A stretch of DNA of 10,000 nucleotides from Chloroflexota bacterium. Lineage in GTDB: Bacteria; Chloroflexota; Anaerolineae; Anaerolineales; Villigracilaceae. How positions within the stretch are numbered: the first letter of the stretch is position 1; each line of letters opens with the position of its first letter. Below, piece by piece: positions 1 through 6,095 of this stretch. A program made the translations under genes and the position numbers. The notes below the pieces were generated by a model. That model saw only the letters and a list, made by a program, of their open reading frames with translations. It had not been told where the DNA came from and made no database searches. The DNA is taken from assembly GCA_020217065.1 (NCBI GenBank), contig JAIWOB010000143.1:1-10000 (forward strand), read 5' to 3'.

Positions 1-245
1 GCGTCAATGAAGACGAGTTCATCCGCGCTTCCAAACTCGGCGTCACCAAGGTCAACATTGATACGGATGGTCGCCTGGTATGGACCCGCGTTCACCGCGA
101 ATATTTCCGCGACAAGCCTTCCGAATTCGACCTGCGCCCGATTGGCAAAGTCTTCATGGCGGAATACGCCAAGTTCATCGCTCACAAAAACGAGAAACTC
201 GGCTCCGCCGGACAGTTGGATGAAGTCCGCAAACTGGTGAGTTAG
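1..245 (+). CDS. fba: Class II fructose-1,6-bisphosphate aldolase, C-terminal part (5' end outside the window)
   Basis: This is the last 80 codons of a zinc-dependent class II aldolase, which cleaves fructose-1,6-bisphosphate to dihydroxyacetone phosphate and glyceraldehyde-3-phosphate in cytosolic glycolysis and gluconeogenesis. The reading frame begins at base 3 and runs to a TAG at 243-245. The visible part contains GVTKVNIDTDGRLVW. NIDTD is the conserved strand whose Asn and Asp contact the ketose phosphate in this family. It is followed by the usual C-terminal helices (REYFRDKPSEFDLR) and a terminal KLGSAGQL segment. The zinc ligands lie upstream and cannot be checked. The frame is intact to its stop. 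A hairpin at 271-302 follows and may be its transcription end. The family call is firm; the subtype cannot be judged from a fragment. Confidence 0.93.
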   Translation, partial: VNEDEFIRASKLGVTKVNIDTDGRLVWTRVHREYFRDKPSEFDLRPIGKVFMAEYAKFIAHKNEKLGSAGQLDEVRKLVS

Positions 246-270
246 TCAACCGTTTTCAGCGTGAACGATG

Positions 271-302
271 TCGCTCTGCCGGGGACTACCCCGTCAGAGC
301 GA
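271..302 (+). terminator. Hairpin after the aldolase gene, weak terminator candidate
   Basis: The arms tcgctctg (271-278) and cagagcga (295-302) pair perfectly. After one mismatch (279/294) an inner 5-bp stem cgggg/ccccg (280-284/289-293) closes on the loop acta. The downstream sequence attgttatccc is only mildly T-rich, so it is not a textbook intrinsic terminator. It lies between the aldolase stop and the likely Nudix start at 321, which makes a transcription-end or attenuating role plausible. It also argues against translating the Nudix gene from the in-frame GTG at 261, because the hairpin would then be coding. Confidence 0.5.
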
Positions 303-320
303 TTGTTATCCCAAAATTCC

Positions 321-818
321 ATGCCAAAATCCGACCAAGGAATTACAAAAGACCGGTACACCCTCATTCCCCGCACGGCGATTTTCCTGCGTCGCGGGGA
401 TGAGTATTTACTGCTTAAAGGCGCGCCCTCCAAACGCTTGTGGGCGGGAAAATACAACGGCGTTGGCGGACATGTGGAACGCGGCGAAGACTTGCTTTCG
501 GCGGCGCGGCGCGAATTGCTTGAGGAAACGGGTCTGACTGCCGATTTATGGTTGTGCGGCACGGTCTTGGTGGACGCTGGAGAAATGGGAATCTGTCTCT
601 TCGTTTTTTGCGGGGAAAACGCCGAGGGAGAAATTAAAGCCGGCGCCGAAGGGAGCATTGAATGGATAAACAGGAATGCGCTCTCCGCCCTCCCTGTGGT
701 CGAAGACCTGCCTGCGCTCATTGAAAGGATTCACGCCATGAAGCGCGGCTCCCCCCCTTTCGCGGCGCGGTCCTATTACGATGAAAACGACAGGTTGAAT
801 CTTGTATTCGCTTCGTAA
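321..818 (+). CDS. Nudix (MutT-like) hydrolase
   Basis: A cytosolic 165-residue Nudix hydrolase that would split a nucleoside diphosphate linked to another group, with Mg2+ or Mn2+. The Nudix box is complete and canonical at residues 50-72: G50, E56, then REL at 64-66, E68, E69, G71 and L72, with spacing GX5EX7REUXEEXGU. The N-terminal strand TLIPRTAIFLRRGDEYLLLK (residues 14-33) and the WAGKYNGVGGH lead into the box match 8-oxo-dGTP diphosphatase-like and general housecleaning members. The substrate cannot be read from the motif. A GTG at 261 is in frame and would add 20 residues, but those codons lie in the hairpin at 271-302 and do not look like Nudix sequence, so ATG 321 is preferred. No clear Shine-Dalgarno precedes 321. 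The gene converges on the minus-strand lipoprotein gene. Confidence 0.9.
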   Translation: MPKSDQGITKDRYTLIPRTAIFLRRGDEYLLLKGAPSKRLWAGKYNGVGGHVERGEDLLSAARRELLEETGLTADLWLCGTVLVDAGEMGICLFVFCGENAEGEIKAGAEGSIEWINRNALSALPVVEDLPALIERIHAMKRGSPPFAARSYYDENDRLNLVFAS

Positions 819-854
819 AAAAACGTCCCGAAGGCTCTCAACCTTCGGGACGTT
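817..854 (-). terminator. Intrinsic terminator of the lipoprotein/kinase unit
   Basis: A perfect 13-bp stem, aacgtcccgaagg (822-834) against ccttcgggacgtt (842-854), with a 7-nt loop. Read on the minus strand it is followed by a run of seven T (complement of 817-823), the classic Rho-independent form. It begins 4 nt past the lipoprotein stop codon (859). On the plus strand no T tract follows, so it serves the minus-strand unit, though it may also block readthrough from the converging Nudix gene. Confidence 0.9.
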
Positions 855-858
855 GCGT

Positions 859-1656
859 CTACGGAACGTTGTAACTTTGCAGTTCGGTTGTGATGGAATA
901 TGTTTGCCCGCCAAAATCCCCGCTTTCCACCGCCTTGACATATCCCACGCCGGGAGCGTACCAGGTGAGCGTGACGCCGCTAAAGCGGATGGGCAGTTCC
1001 GCGCCGCCGAAGGAAGAAAGAATATCCACTGTCGAATCCGATTGGATTTTCAGCGCCTCGAAATCTCCCGCCGGCACAGAGACCGTCTCCCAGCCCATCT
1101 CCCGCATGACGGAAGAATAGAAGCCGTTCGCGGGCGCTTCGGGGTCGCCAGGCATGACAATCGAGCCTTGCAACCGCAGGCTATATTGCCACTGCATCCC
1201 AGAGGTGATATTTTTGGGGAGGGTTACTCCGCTGACGTCCACAGCCTTTAGGAGCATGGTCATATCCTGCATTGAAACGCCCGCCGCGTTTCCCCCGCCA
1301 AGTTCCAACGCCGTCAAACCGTCAGAGCGGCAAGACCATTCTTGAGCGCGAGTCTGGTCTATAAAATGAGTGGTGAGCGTGAAGCCGTCGTCTCTCGCTT
1401 CGGCGATGGTGTTGGTGTAGATAAACGCGCCGCTGGGTCCGCCAACGCTGGCGTACACCCAGGCTGCTCCCTGTCTGGTGGGGAAAAGGGGATTGTCGCA
1501 CAATTCGCTGGTTGTGGGAAAAGCGCCGTCCGCCGGCGGCTGCAAGAGAGTGGGGATGGCTTCAGCGCCAGTTTCTTTATTTCCACAACCGGCAAGGCTG
1601 AAAAGCAGAATTCCCATCAGCAGGGGAAAAATCGCATGTTTTATCTTGATTTGCAT
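859..1656 (-). CDS. Lipoprotein of unknown function
   Basis: A predicted 265-residue exported lipoprotein. The N-terminus MQIKIKH is followed by a hydrophobic stretch and a lipobox LAGC (residues 21-24), so Cys24 should be lipidated and the protein anchored on the outer face of the membrane. A low-complexity linker (about 25-50) leads to a beta-rich body. The C-terminal half contains VSVPAGDFEALKI and WYAPGVGYVK, a pattern seen in DUF3108-like and related secreted proteins; that link is only suggestive. Two cysteines outside the lipobox (53 and 109) could form a disulfide. The start at 1656 is chosen over the longer frame (1692) because a GGAGGG lies just upstream and because the extension precedes the signal peptide and overlaps the kinase gene. 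It sits 26 nt after the CRP-domain kinase stop and is probably cotranscribed with it. Confidence 0.82.
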   Translation of the reverse strand: MQIKIKHAIFPLLMGILLFSLAGCGNKETGAEAIPTLLQPPADGAFPTTSELCDNPLFPTRQGAAWVYASVGGPSGAFIYTNTIAEARDDGFTLTTHFIDQTRAQEWSCRSDGLTALELGGGNAAGVSMQDMTMLLKAVDVSGVTLPKNITSGMQWQYSLRLQGSIVMPGDPEAPANGFYSSVMREMGWETVSVPAGDFEALKIQSDSTVDILSSFGGAELPIRFSGVTLTWYAPGVGYVKAVESGDFGGQTYSITTELQSYNVP

Positions 1657-1660
1657 TGCG

Positions 1661-1666
1661 CCCTCC
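1661..1666 (-). promoter_or_regulatory. Ribosome binding site fixing the lipoprotein start
   Basis: GGAGGG on the minus strand, four bases before the ATG at 1656-1654. It supports the shorter start, which places the signal peptide at the N-terminus, and it lies inside the 26-nt gap after the kinase stop codon. Confidence 0.75.
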
Positions 1667-1682
1667 AGAACCGCCGATTGAC

Positions 1683-2849
1683 CTAACGCCACTTGGGCAG
1701 CGAAACGGTAAATTTACTGCCTTTGCCTGGCTGGCTTTCCACATCCAGCATTCCTTGATGCTGTTGAATGACCTGACGCGTGATGGAAAGCCCGATGCCC
1801 AAGCCGTTATAGAGCTGGTCGCCGTGCATGTCTACGTGGAAAAAGCGGTCAAAGATACGCGGACGGATTTCGGGGGCGATGCCAATGCCATGGTCTTCAA
1901 CCGAAAACCGCACATAATCGCCTTGCTCCATATAGCGAATCTCCACCTCTCCGCCGGGGTCGCTGAACTTGATAGCGTTATCCACAAGGCAAACGACAGC
2001 CCGTTCCAGAGAGGCGAAATCTCCGCGCGCCTTGGCGAGACCGCGGTCGCCTTTCACCTTCAAGGTTATCCTCTTTTCCTTCGCCCTCGCTTCATATTTG
2101 GAGACCGCTTCGTTTACGATTTCCACAATATTAACGGGCTGAAATTCGGGAAGGACCAGTTCCATTTCTTGAAGAAAGAGCAAGTCGTTGACCCGCGTCG
2201 TGATTTGGTCCACATTACGAACGACGGTGTCTATCACGGTTTGCAATTGGTCGCCGCTGAACATGCCCTTTTGAACGGCGTGAAGATAACCGCCTGCCAC
2301 CATCAACGGCGTGCGCAGTTCGTGGGCGATGTTGGTGAGGAATTCGCGCCGCACCATATCCTGCTCGGCAAGTTTCTGGTAGGCGTCCGCAAGTTCGGCG
2401 GCGCGCATCCGCAAATCTTCAATCGCCATCTGGTCGTTTTGGCGCAGACGGCTGCTAATTTCATCCACCATCGCCATCGCCACGCTGGGGCTGCGCTTCA
2501 GAACGCGGTTGAAGCCTTCCTTATCCAATTCAAGCAGGATGACGTTGGTCTTTGAGGCGACGGTTGCGGCGCGCGGCGCGTTATGAATGAGAGCCATTTC
2601 CCCAAAAAAATCCCCGGCGGTCAGGGATTTGAGCAGGCGCGTTTCCGAGTTGTTGATAACTTTCGTCACCTCAAGGTCGCCTTCCAAAATCATATAAAAA
2701 GTATATTCGACCTCGTTTTCCTTACAGATGACCGTCCCAGCTGGATAAGTGGAGACGCGGCTATTTGCAATAATTTCCTGCACCTCCTCCGGCTTGATAC
2801 CGGGAAAGGCGCGGGGAATAATCTTTGCGGGGGAACGCGTACTCGTCAT
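1683..2849 (-). CDS. Soluble histidine kinase with N-terminal cyclic-nucleotide-binding (CRP-like) domain
   Basis: A 388-residue sensor kinase. Residues about 15-130 form a cNMP-binding domain: YMILEGDLEV (52-61) and the phosphate-binding cassette GDFFGEMALIHNAPRAATV (79-97) with the key Arg at 93. Residues about 130-165 look like a helical linker. The HisKA domain has the H-box EFLTNIAHELRTPL with phosphoacceptor His176. The HATPase domain has the N-box LVDNAIKF (Asn291), G1 box EDHGIGI (318-324), F-box DRFF (334-337) and G2 box GLGIGL (349-354), so catalysis looks intact. There is no transmembrane segment, which implies a cytosolic sensor. CRP-like domains can bind cAMP, cGMP or other ligands, and the ligand is unknown here. 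No response regulator lies in the window. The start MTSTRS (2849) follows a weak AGGCGAG. A longer in-frame extension is rejected because it runs antisense through the phosphoesterase gene and has low-complexity Gly/Arg/Glu content. Confidence 0.93.
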   Translation of the reverse strand: MTSTRSPAKIIPRAFPGIKPEEVQEIIANSRVSTYPAGTVICKENEVEYTFYMILEGDLEVTKVINNSETRLLKSLTAGDFFGEMALIHNAPRAATVASKTNVILLELDKEGFNRVLKRSPSVAMAMVDEISSRLRQNDQMAIEDLRMRAAELADAYQKLAEQDMVRREFLTNIAHELRTPLMVAGGYLHAVQKGMFSGDQLQTVIDTVVRNVDQITTRVNDLLFLQEMELVLPEFQPVNIVEIVNEAVSKYEARAKEKRITLKVKGDRGLAKARGDFASLERAVVCLVDNAIKFSDPGGEVEIRYMEQGDYVRFSVEDHGIGIAPEIRPRIFDRFFHVDMHGDQLYNGLGIGLSITRQVIQQHQGMLDVESQPGKGSKFTVSLPKWR

Positions 2850-2916
2850 AATTCTCGCCTTTTTTATTTTATCACGCCGAATTTCCGCTTCACTCGCCCA
2901 TTCAGGGGATGGCGAG

Positions 2917-2922
2917 ATTGTA
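2917..2922 (-). promoter_or_regulatory. Possible -10 box for the kinase/lipoprotein unit
   Basis: TACAAT on the minus strand, about 68 nt before the kinase start. No good -35 hexamer is seen at 16-18 bp, so this rests on the -10 similarity and position alone. Confidence 0.25.
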
Positions 2923-2953
2923 GCAAAAAAACGTCCGCGCGGCAGGGCAAAAC

Positions 2954-2989
2954 CATTGCATTTGCAATGCGCCCGCCTGCCGGGGCGGG
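2954..2989. promoter_or_regulatory. Two adjacent inverted repeats in the divergent intergenic region
   Basis: cattgca (2954-2960) and tgcaatg (2963-2969) form a 7-bp palindrome with a 2-nt gap. Immediately beside it, cccgcc (2972-2977) and ggcggg (2984-2989) form a second repeat. They lie between the divergent kinase and phosphoesterase genes and just upstream of a TATAAT box, where a regulator could control one or both. No known operator is recognised. Confidence 0.35.
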
Positions 2990-2992
2990 GAG

Positions 2993-2998
2993 TATAAT
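2993..2998 (+). promoter_or_regulatory. Candidate -10 box for the phosphoesterase gene
   Basis: A perfect TATAAT lies 35 nt before the ATG at 3034. The -35 position (about 2970-2975) is GC-rich and does not match TTGACA, so activation or a non-E. coli-like -35 would be needed. Confidence 0.4.
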
Positions 2999-3033
2999 CG
3001 CCGCGTTCCTCTGTCGTTTCAAAGGACACCGCT

Positions 3034-4044
3034 ATGAGAATTTCCATCCATCTCTGTTGGAGTATCGCGCCTGTCGCCGCTTTGCTTTTCGCTTGTCGGT
3101 CCGCCGCAATCGAAACGCCTTCTTCGCCCTTTCCGCCCACTTTGGAGCCGTTTCCCACTTCCGCCTTTTCCAACGCCCCCCTCTCCGAACCTTCGCAGCC
3201 CCCCGAGCCAACTCCGCTTCCGCCGCCTCTTGCGCCAAACTTTTCCCATATTGCCGTCGTCGTTTTCGAGGACAAGGAATTCGGTCTTGTGGTTGGCAAT
3301 CCGCAAATGCCTTACTTCAACCTTCTCGCCGATTCTTACACTTTGCTCACGTCGCATTTTGCCGTCGCCCATCCCAGCCTGCCGAATTATCTCGCGCTCA
3401 TCGGCGGCGACACCTTTGGCGTCACCGACGATTGCGAGGATTGTTTTATCAATGCGCCCAGCCTGCCCGACCTTATCGAGCGCAGCGGCCGCACCTGGAA
3501 GACCTATCAGGACGACATGCCGCAACCATGCTACATAGGCAGCGTCCTCCGCTACCGACAAAAACACAATCCTTTTATCTACTTTGACTCGATTCGCCTG
3601 AACGCGGAACGCTGCAATCGCAGCGTCGTTCCCCTTGCCCAATTAGACGGCGATATTGCCCTGAACGACCTGCCGAATTTTATTTTTATCGCGCCGGATA
3701 TTTGTTATTCCTCTCAGGAGTGCGAATTAAGCCTTGCCGACGGCTGGCTGAAAGAACTGATAAACAAACTCTATCCCGCTTTGGAGGCTTCAGGCGAGCC
3801 TTTTCTCATCATCCTGACATGGGACGAAGGACAAGAAAATCATTCCTGCTGCGGACTTCCCGAATCCGCCGGCGGACGGGTCGCCACCGCGCTTATCTCG
3901 CCGCAAGTCAAATCCAACTTTAAGGACGATACCCCCTATTCGCATTACTCTATCCTCAAGACCATCTCCGAAGTCTGGGGACTGCCCCAACTTGGTCGCG
4001 CCGCCGACGCGGACACCAATCTCATCGCCGCCCCGTGGAGGTGA
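3034..4044 (+). CDS. Exported lipoprotein phosphoesterase (acid phosphatase / phospholipase C superfamily)
   Basis: A 336-residue predicted lipoprotein. The hydrophobic N-terminus ends in LLFAC, so Cys21 is the likely lipidated residue. A Pro/Ser-rich linker (about 28-68) tethers the catalytic domain outside the membrane. The domain resembles the phosphoesterase family (PF04185; AcpA-type acid phosphatases and phospholipases C). HIAVVVFEDKEF (72-83) matches the N-terminal metal-site strand. HPSLPNYLALIGGDTFG (113-129) carries the expected nucleophile Ser115. TWDEGQENHSCCG (262-274) carries the Asp264-Glu265 metal pair, and SHYSILKTIS (303-312) matches the C-terminal motif. The usual Glu-Asn of the first motif reads Glu79-Asp80. 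Several cysteines (134, 137, 166, 194, 224, 230, 272, 273) suggest disulfides in an extracytoplasmic protein. An AAAGGA lies 8 nt before the ATG. The substrate (phosphomonoester or phosphodiester) cannot be decided from the sequence. Confidence 0.85.
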   Translation: MRISIHLCWSIAPVAALLFACRSAAIETPSSPFPPTLEPFPTSAFSNAPLSEPSQPPEPTPLPPPLAPNFSHIAVVVFEDKEFGLVVGNPQMPYFNLLADSYTLLTSHFAVAHPSLPNYLALIGGDTFGVTDDCEDCFINAPSLPDLIERSGRTWKTYQDDMPQPCYIGSVLRYRQKHNPFIYFDSIRLNAERCNRSVVPLAQLDGDIALNDLPNFIFIAPDICYSSQECELSLADGWLKELINKLYPALEASGEPFLIILTWDEGQENHSCCGLPESAGGRVATALISPQVKSNFKDDTPYSHYSILKTISEVWGLPQLGRAADADTNLIAAPWR

Positions 4045-4099
4045 CGCGCGGCGTTTTCAAAACGTGTCATCTCTCACTATGGCGACATAACGTCCCCCC

Positions 4100-4108
4100 T
4101 GCTATACT
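4100..4108 (+). promoter_or_regulatory. Candidate extended -10 promoter for the aminopeptidase gene
   Basis: TGCTATACT matches the extended -10 form (TGn then TATAAT with one change), about 33 nt before the aminopeptidase ATG. A recognisable -35 is absent, which is tolerated in extended -10 promoters. It lies in the 97-nt gap after the phosphoesterase stop, which suggests a separate start for the following run. Confidence 0.42.
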
Positions 4109-4141
4109 TGTCTCGAAATCATTCACTCAGACGGAGTCTCC

Positions 4142-5404
4142 ATGACCAATCGAACCCATCAGGAAATGCTCGAGAAATACGCCGAAGCCATCGTCAAGGT
4201 CGGCTTGAACCTTCGCGCCGGTCAGCGCTTGATTATCACCCTCGCCGTCAATCGCGGCGTACCCATTCAATTTGCCCCGCTCGTGCGCGAAGTGGTCAAA
4301 GCCGCGTATGGGGTTGGCGCGAAATATGTGGATGTCATTTGGGGCGACGAAGAAATCATGCGCCTGCGCGCCCAACTTGCTCCGCGCGACGCGCTGGATG
4401 AATATCCCGTCTGGTCTGTGGACGCCGTGATGCGGATGATAGACAATGGCGACGCGCTGCTCTCCATTGCAGGAATAAACCCGGACCTTTACAGCGGCAT
4501 TGACCCTGAGGTTGTAGGCGTTATCCAAAAAACTCATCTCAAACATTTCAGCAGGGTCAGCGAAAAGGTCACGACCAACGCCGTCAACTGGTGCGTGGTC
4601 GCCGCCGCCGGCGAAGCCTGGGCGCGGAAGGTCTTTCCTCATCTCTCCGCCGAACAGGCGCAGCAAAAATTATGGGAAGCCATTTTTGCCACCGCGCGGA
4701 TTGACCGCCCCGACCCCATCGCCGATTGGCAGAATCACATTATTGCCTTGCGAAACCGAGCCAAATACCTGCAGGAAAAGCGGTACGCCGCCTTGCATTA
4801 TTCGGCTCCCGGCACCGATTTCACCCTCGGTTTGCCCGACGGTCACCTGTGGATTAGCGCCCAGTCCGTCGCGCAGAACGGCGTGGCTTTCACCGCCAAC
4901 ATGCCGACGGAAGAAGTTTTTACCCTGCCAGACCGTAACCGCGCCGACGGCGTAGTGACATCCACCTTCCCGCTCAGTTATGGCGGAAGCCTTATCGAAG
5001 ATTTTCAAGTCACCTTCGAGAAGGGGCGGGTGACCAAAGTCGCCGCGAAGAAGGGCGAATCCATTCTCCAAAAATTGGTGGAGACCGATGAAGGTTCGCA
5101 TTATCTCGGCGAAGTTGCCCTTGTCCCCGCCAGTTCGCCCATCGCCCAGCGCGGACATCTCTTCTTCAACACTTTGTTCGATGAAAACGCCTCTTGTCAT
5201 ATCGCCATTGGACGCGCCTACCGCTTCACCCTCGCCGGCGGCGAGGAATTGACCGATGAGGAATTCCTGGCTGCGGGCGGCAACGTCAGCCTTAACCACG
5301 TGGACTTCATGATTGGCTCCCCGCAAATGGACATTGACGGCGTAACGAAGGACGGGAAACGCGAACCTGTCATGCGTCAGGGCGAGTGGGCGTTTGATGC
5401 GTAA
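4142..5404 (+). CDS. M29-family metallo-aminopeptidase (thermophilic aminopeptidase / AmpS type)
   Basis: A 420-residue cytosolic aminopeptidase that would remove N-terminal residues from peptides with a two-metal centre; length and layout are typical for M29. The N-terminal domain (about 1-190) has the family's EKYAEAIVKVGLNLRAGQ start and a KYVDVIWGDEE segment. The C-terminal catalytic domain holds the expected metal ligands and catalytic residues: NMPTEEVFTLPDRN with Glu257/258, YLGEVALVP with Glu324, CHIAIGRAY with His353 and Tyr360, and SLNHVDFMIGS with His386 and Asp388. All are present, so the enzyme should be active. CGGAG lies 5 nt before the ATG. The next gene follows after 49 nt with no terminator, so it is probably cotranscribed with the two genes downstream. 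Confidence 0.95.
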   Translation: MTNRTHQEMLEKYAEAIVKVGLNLRAGQRLIITLAVNRGVPIQFAPLVREVVKAAYGVGAKYVDVIWGDEEIMRLRAQLAPRDALDEYPVWSVDAVMRMIDNGDALLSIAGINPDLYSGIDPEVVGVIQKTHLKHFSRVSEKVTTNAVNWCVVAAAGEAWARKVFPHLSAEQAQQKLWEAIFATARIDRPDPIADWQNHIIALRNRAKYLQEKRYAALHYSAPGTDFTLGLPDGHLWISAQSVAQNGVAFTANMPTEEVFTLPDRNRADGVVTSTFPLSYGGSLIEDFQVTFEKGRVTKVAAKKGESILQKLVETDEGSHYLGEVALVPASSPIAQRGHLFFNTLFDENASCHIAIGRAYRFTLAGGEELTDEEFLAAGGNVSLNHVDFMIGSPQMDIDGVTKDGKREPVMRQGEWAFDA

Positions 5405-5453
5405 AACAATGAGCGTTTCCTGACATAGTCGAGGGAAGTTTGAGGATTAGCCC

Positions 5454-6041
5454 ATGCCTCCCAAATCCAGCCCCAAACTCAACGCCGATGAGATTCTGAA
5501 AGCCGAATACGGTTATATTTCCGATACCGTCTTTCAGGCAAACGAAGACCGCTCGCGGGTCGCCTCCTTCTACTTTGTAACCGTTGGTTCGCTGGTTGCC
5601 GCCATTCTCGGCTCGGTATTTTCAACCAACGACTTAAAGAGCGTTGCGCTTGCGTTCGCCGGTTTGTTTGCGATTTTGACCGTTCTTGGCGCGTTGACTC
5701 TTGCCCAACTCGCCCGCCTGCGCGCCGCATGGCACGAATCCGCCGAGGCGATGAATCGAATCAAGGAATATTACATCAGCCTCAATAAGGAAATCGAACC
5801 CGCCTTCAAATGGCGCGCAGCCACCCTCCCTCCCACCGACAAGCCATACAGCATTGCCAACCTTATGGCGGGGGAAGTGGTCTTTTTGAGCGCCATTACC
5901 TGCGCCGCCGCCGCGTACTTTCTGCTTCTATCTTTGGGAGATATTGTCTGGTGGAGTTGGCTTTTAATTACCGCCGCCCTTCTTTTTGGCGGCTTTTCCC
6001 TTTGGCTCTGGTACAAACACCTGCTGGTGGATAATCAATAA
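5454..6041 (+). CDS. Unrecognised four-helix membrane protein
   Basis: A 195-residue protein I cannot assign to a named family. An N-terminal amphipathic region (about 10-36, ADEILKAEYGYISDT and FQANEDRSRVASFY) leads into two closely spaced hydrophobic helices (about 37-56 and 62-86). A central polar stretch (about 87-135) with RLRAAWHESAEAMNRIKEYY looks helical. Two more membrane helices follow (about 140-160 and 165-187), with a short tail KHLLVDNQ. The arrangement loosely recalls bacterial S-2TM/SLATT-like proteins, where a helix precedes a pair of membrane helices, but this is only topology. GAGGA lies 7 nt before the ATG, which supports the start. It sits between the M29 peptidase (49-nt gap) and the PNPOx-like protein (54-nt gap). 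No catalytic motif is visible. Confidence 0.8.
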   Translation: MPPKSSPKLNADEILKAEYGYISDTVFQANEDRSRVASFYFVTVGSLVAAILGSVFSTNDLKSVALAFAGLFAILTVLGALTLAQLARLRAAWHESAEAMNRIKEYYISLNKEIEPAFKWRAATLPPTDKPYSIANLMAGEVVFLSAITCAAAAYFLLLSLGDIVWWSWLLITAALLFGGFSLWLWYKHLLVDNQ

Positions 6042-6050
6042 AATATATTC

Positions 6051-6083
6051 TGTTCAATCAGGGGCTAAGCTTCCGGTTGAACA
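6051..6083 (+). promoter_or_regulatory. Hairpin just upstream of the PNPOx-like gene
   Basis: tgttcaatc (6051-6059) pairs with ggttgaaca (6075-6083), including one G-U pair. After a bulged A, gggg (6061-6064) pairs with ttcc (6071-6074). No T tract follows, so it is not a terminator. It fills nearly all of the 54-nt gap and ends 3 nt before the GAGGA ribosome binding site at 6087-6091. It could affect translation or mRNA processing. Confidence 0.4.
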
Positions 6084-6095
6084 TGCGAGGACGGT

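Noticed and set aside
1656..2555. A 299-codon open frame on the plus strand opposite the kinase
   Set aside because: It lies wholly antisense to the CRP-domain kinase, whose domains are complete and in frame. Its His-rich, family-free translation is typical of a shadow frame in GC-rich DNA.
2850..3299. A 150-residue N-terminal extension of the kinase
   Set aside because: It is Gly/Arg/Glu-rich, runs antisense into the phosphoesterase gene, and no domain is visible. ATG 2849 directly precedes the CRP-like domain.
3019..3642. A 207-codon minus-strand frame
   Set aside because: It is antisense to the phosphoesterase, with basic low-complexity content and no recognisable motif.
4052..4064. Small inverted repeat cgttttcaaaacg as a terminator after the phosphoesterase
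   Set aside because: Its 6-bp arms with a 1-nt loop cannot form a stable hairpin, and no T tract follows.
4127..5326. Two minus-strand frames of 179 and 218 codons
   Set aside because: Both are antisense to the M29 aminopeptidase, whose metal ligands and length are all intact.
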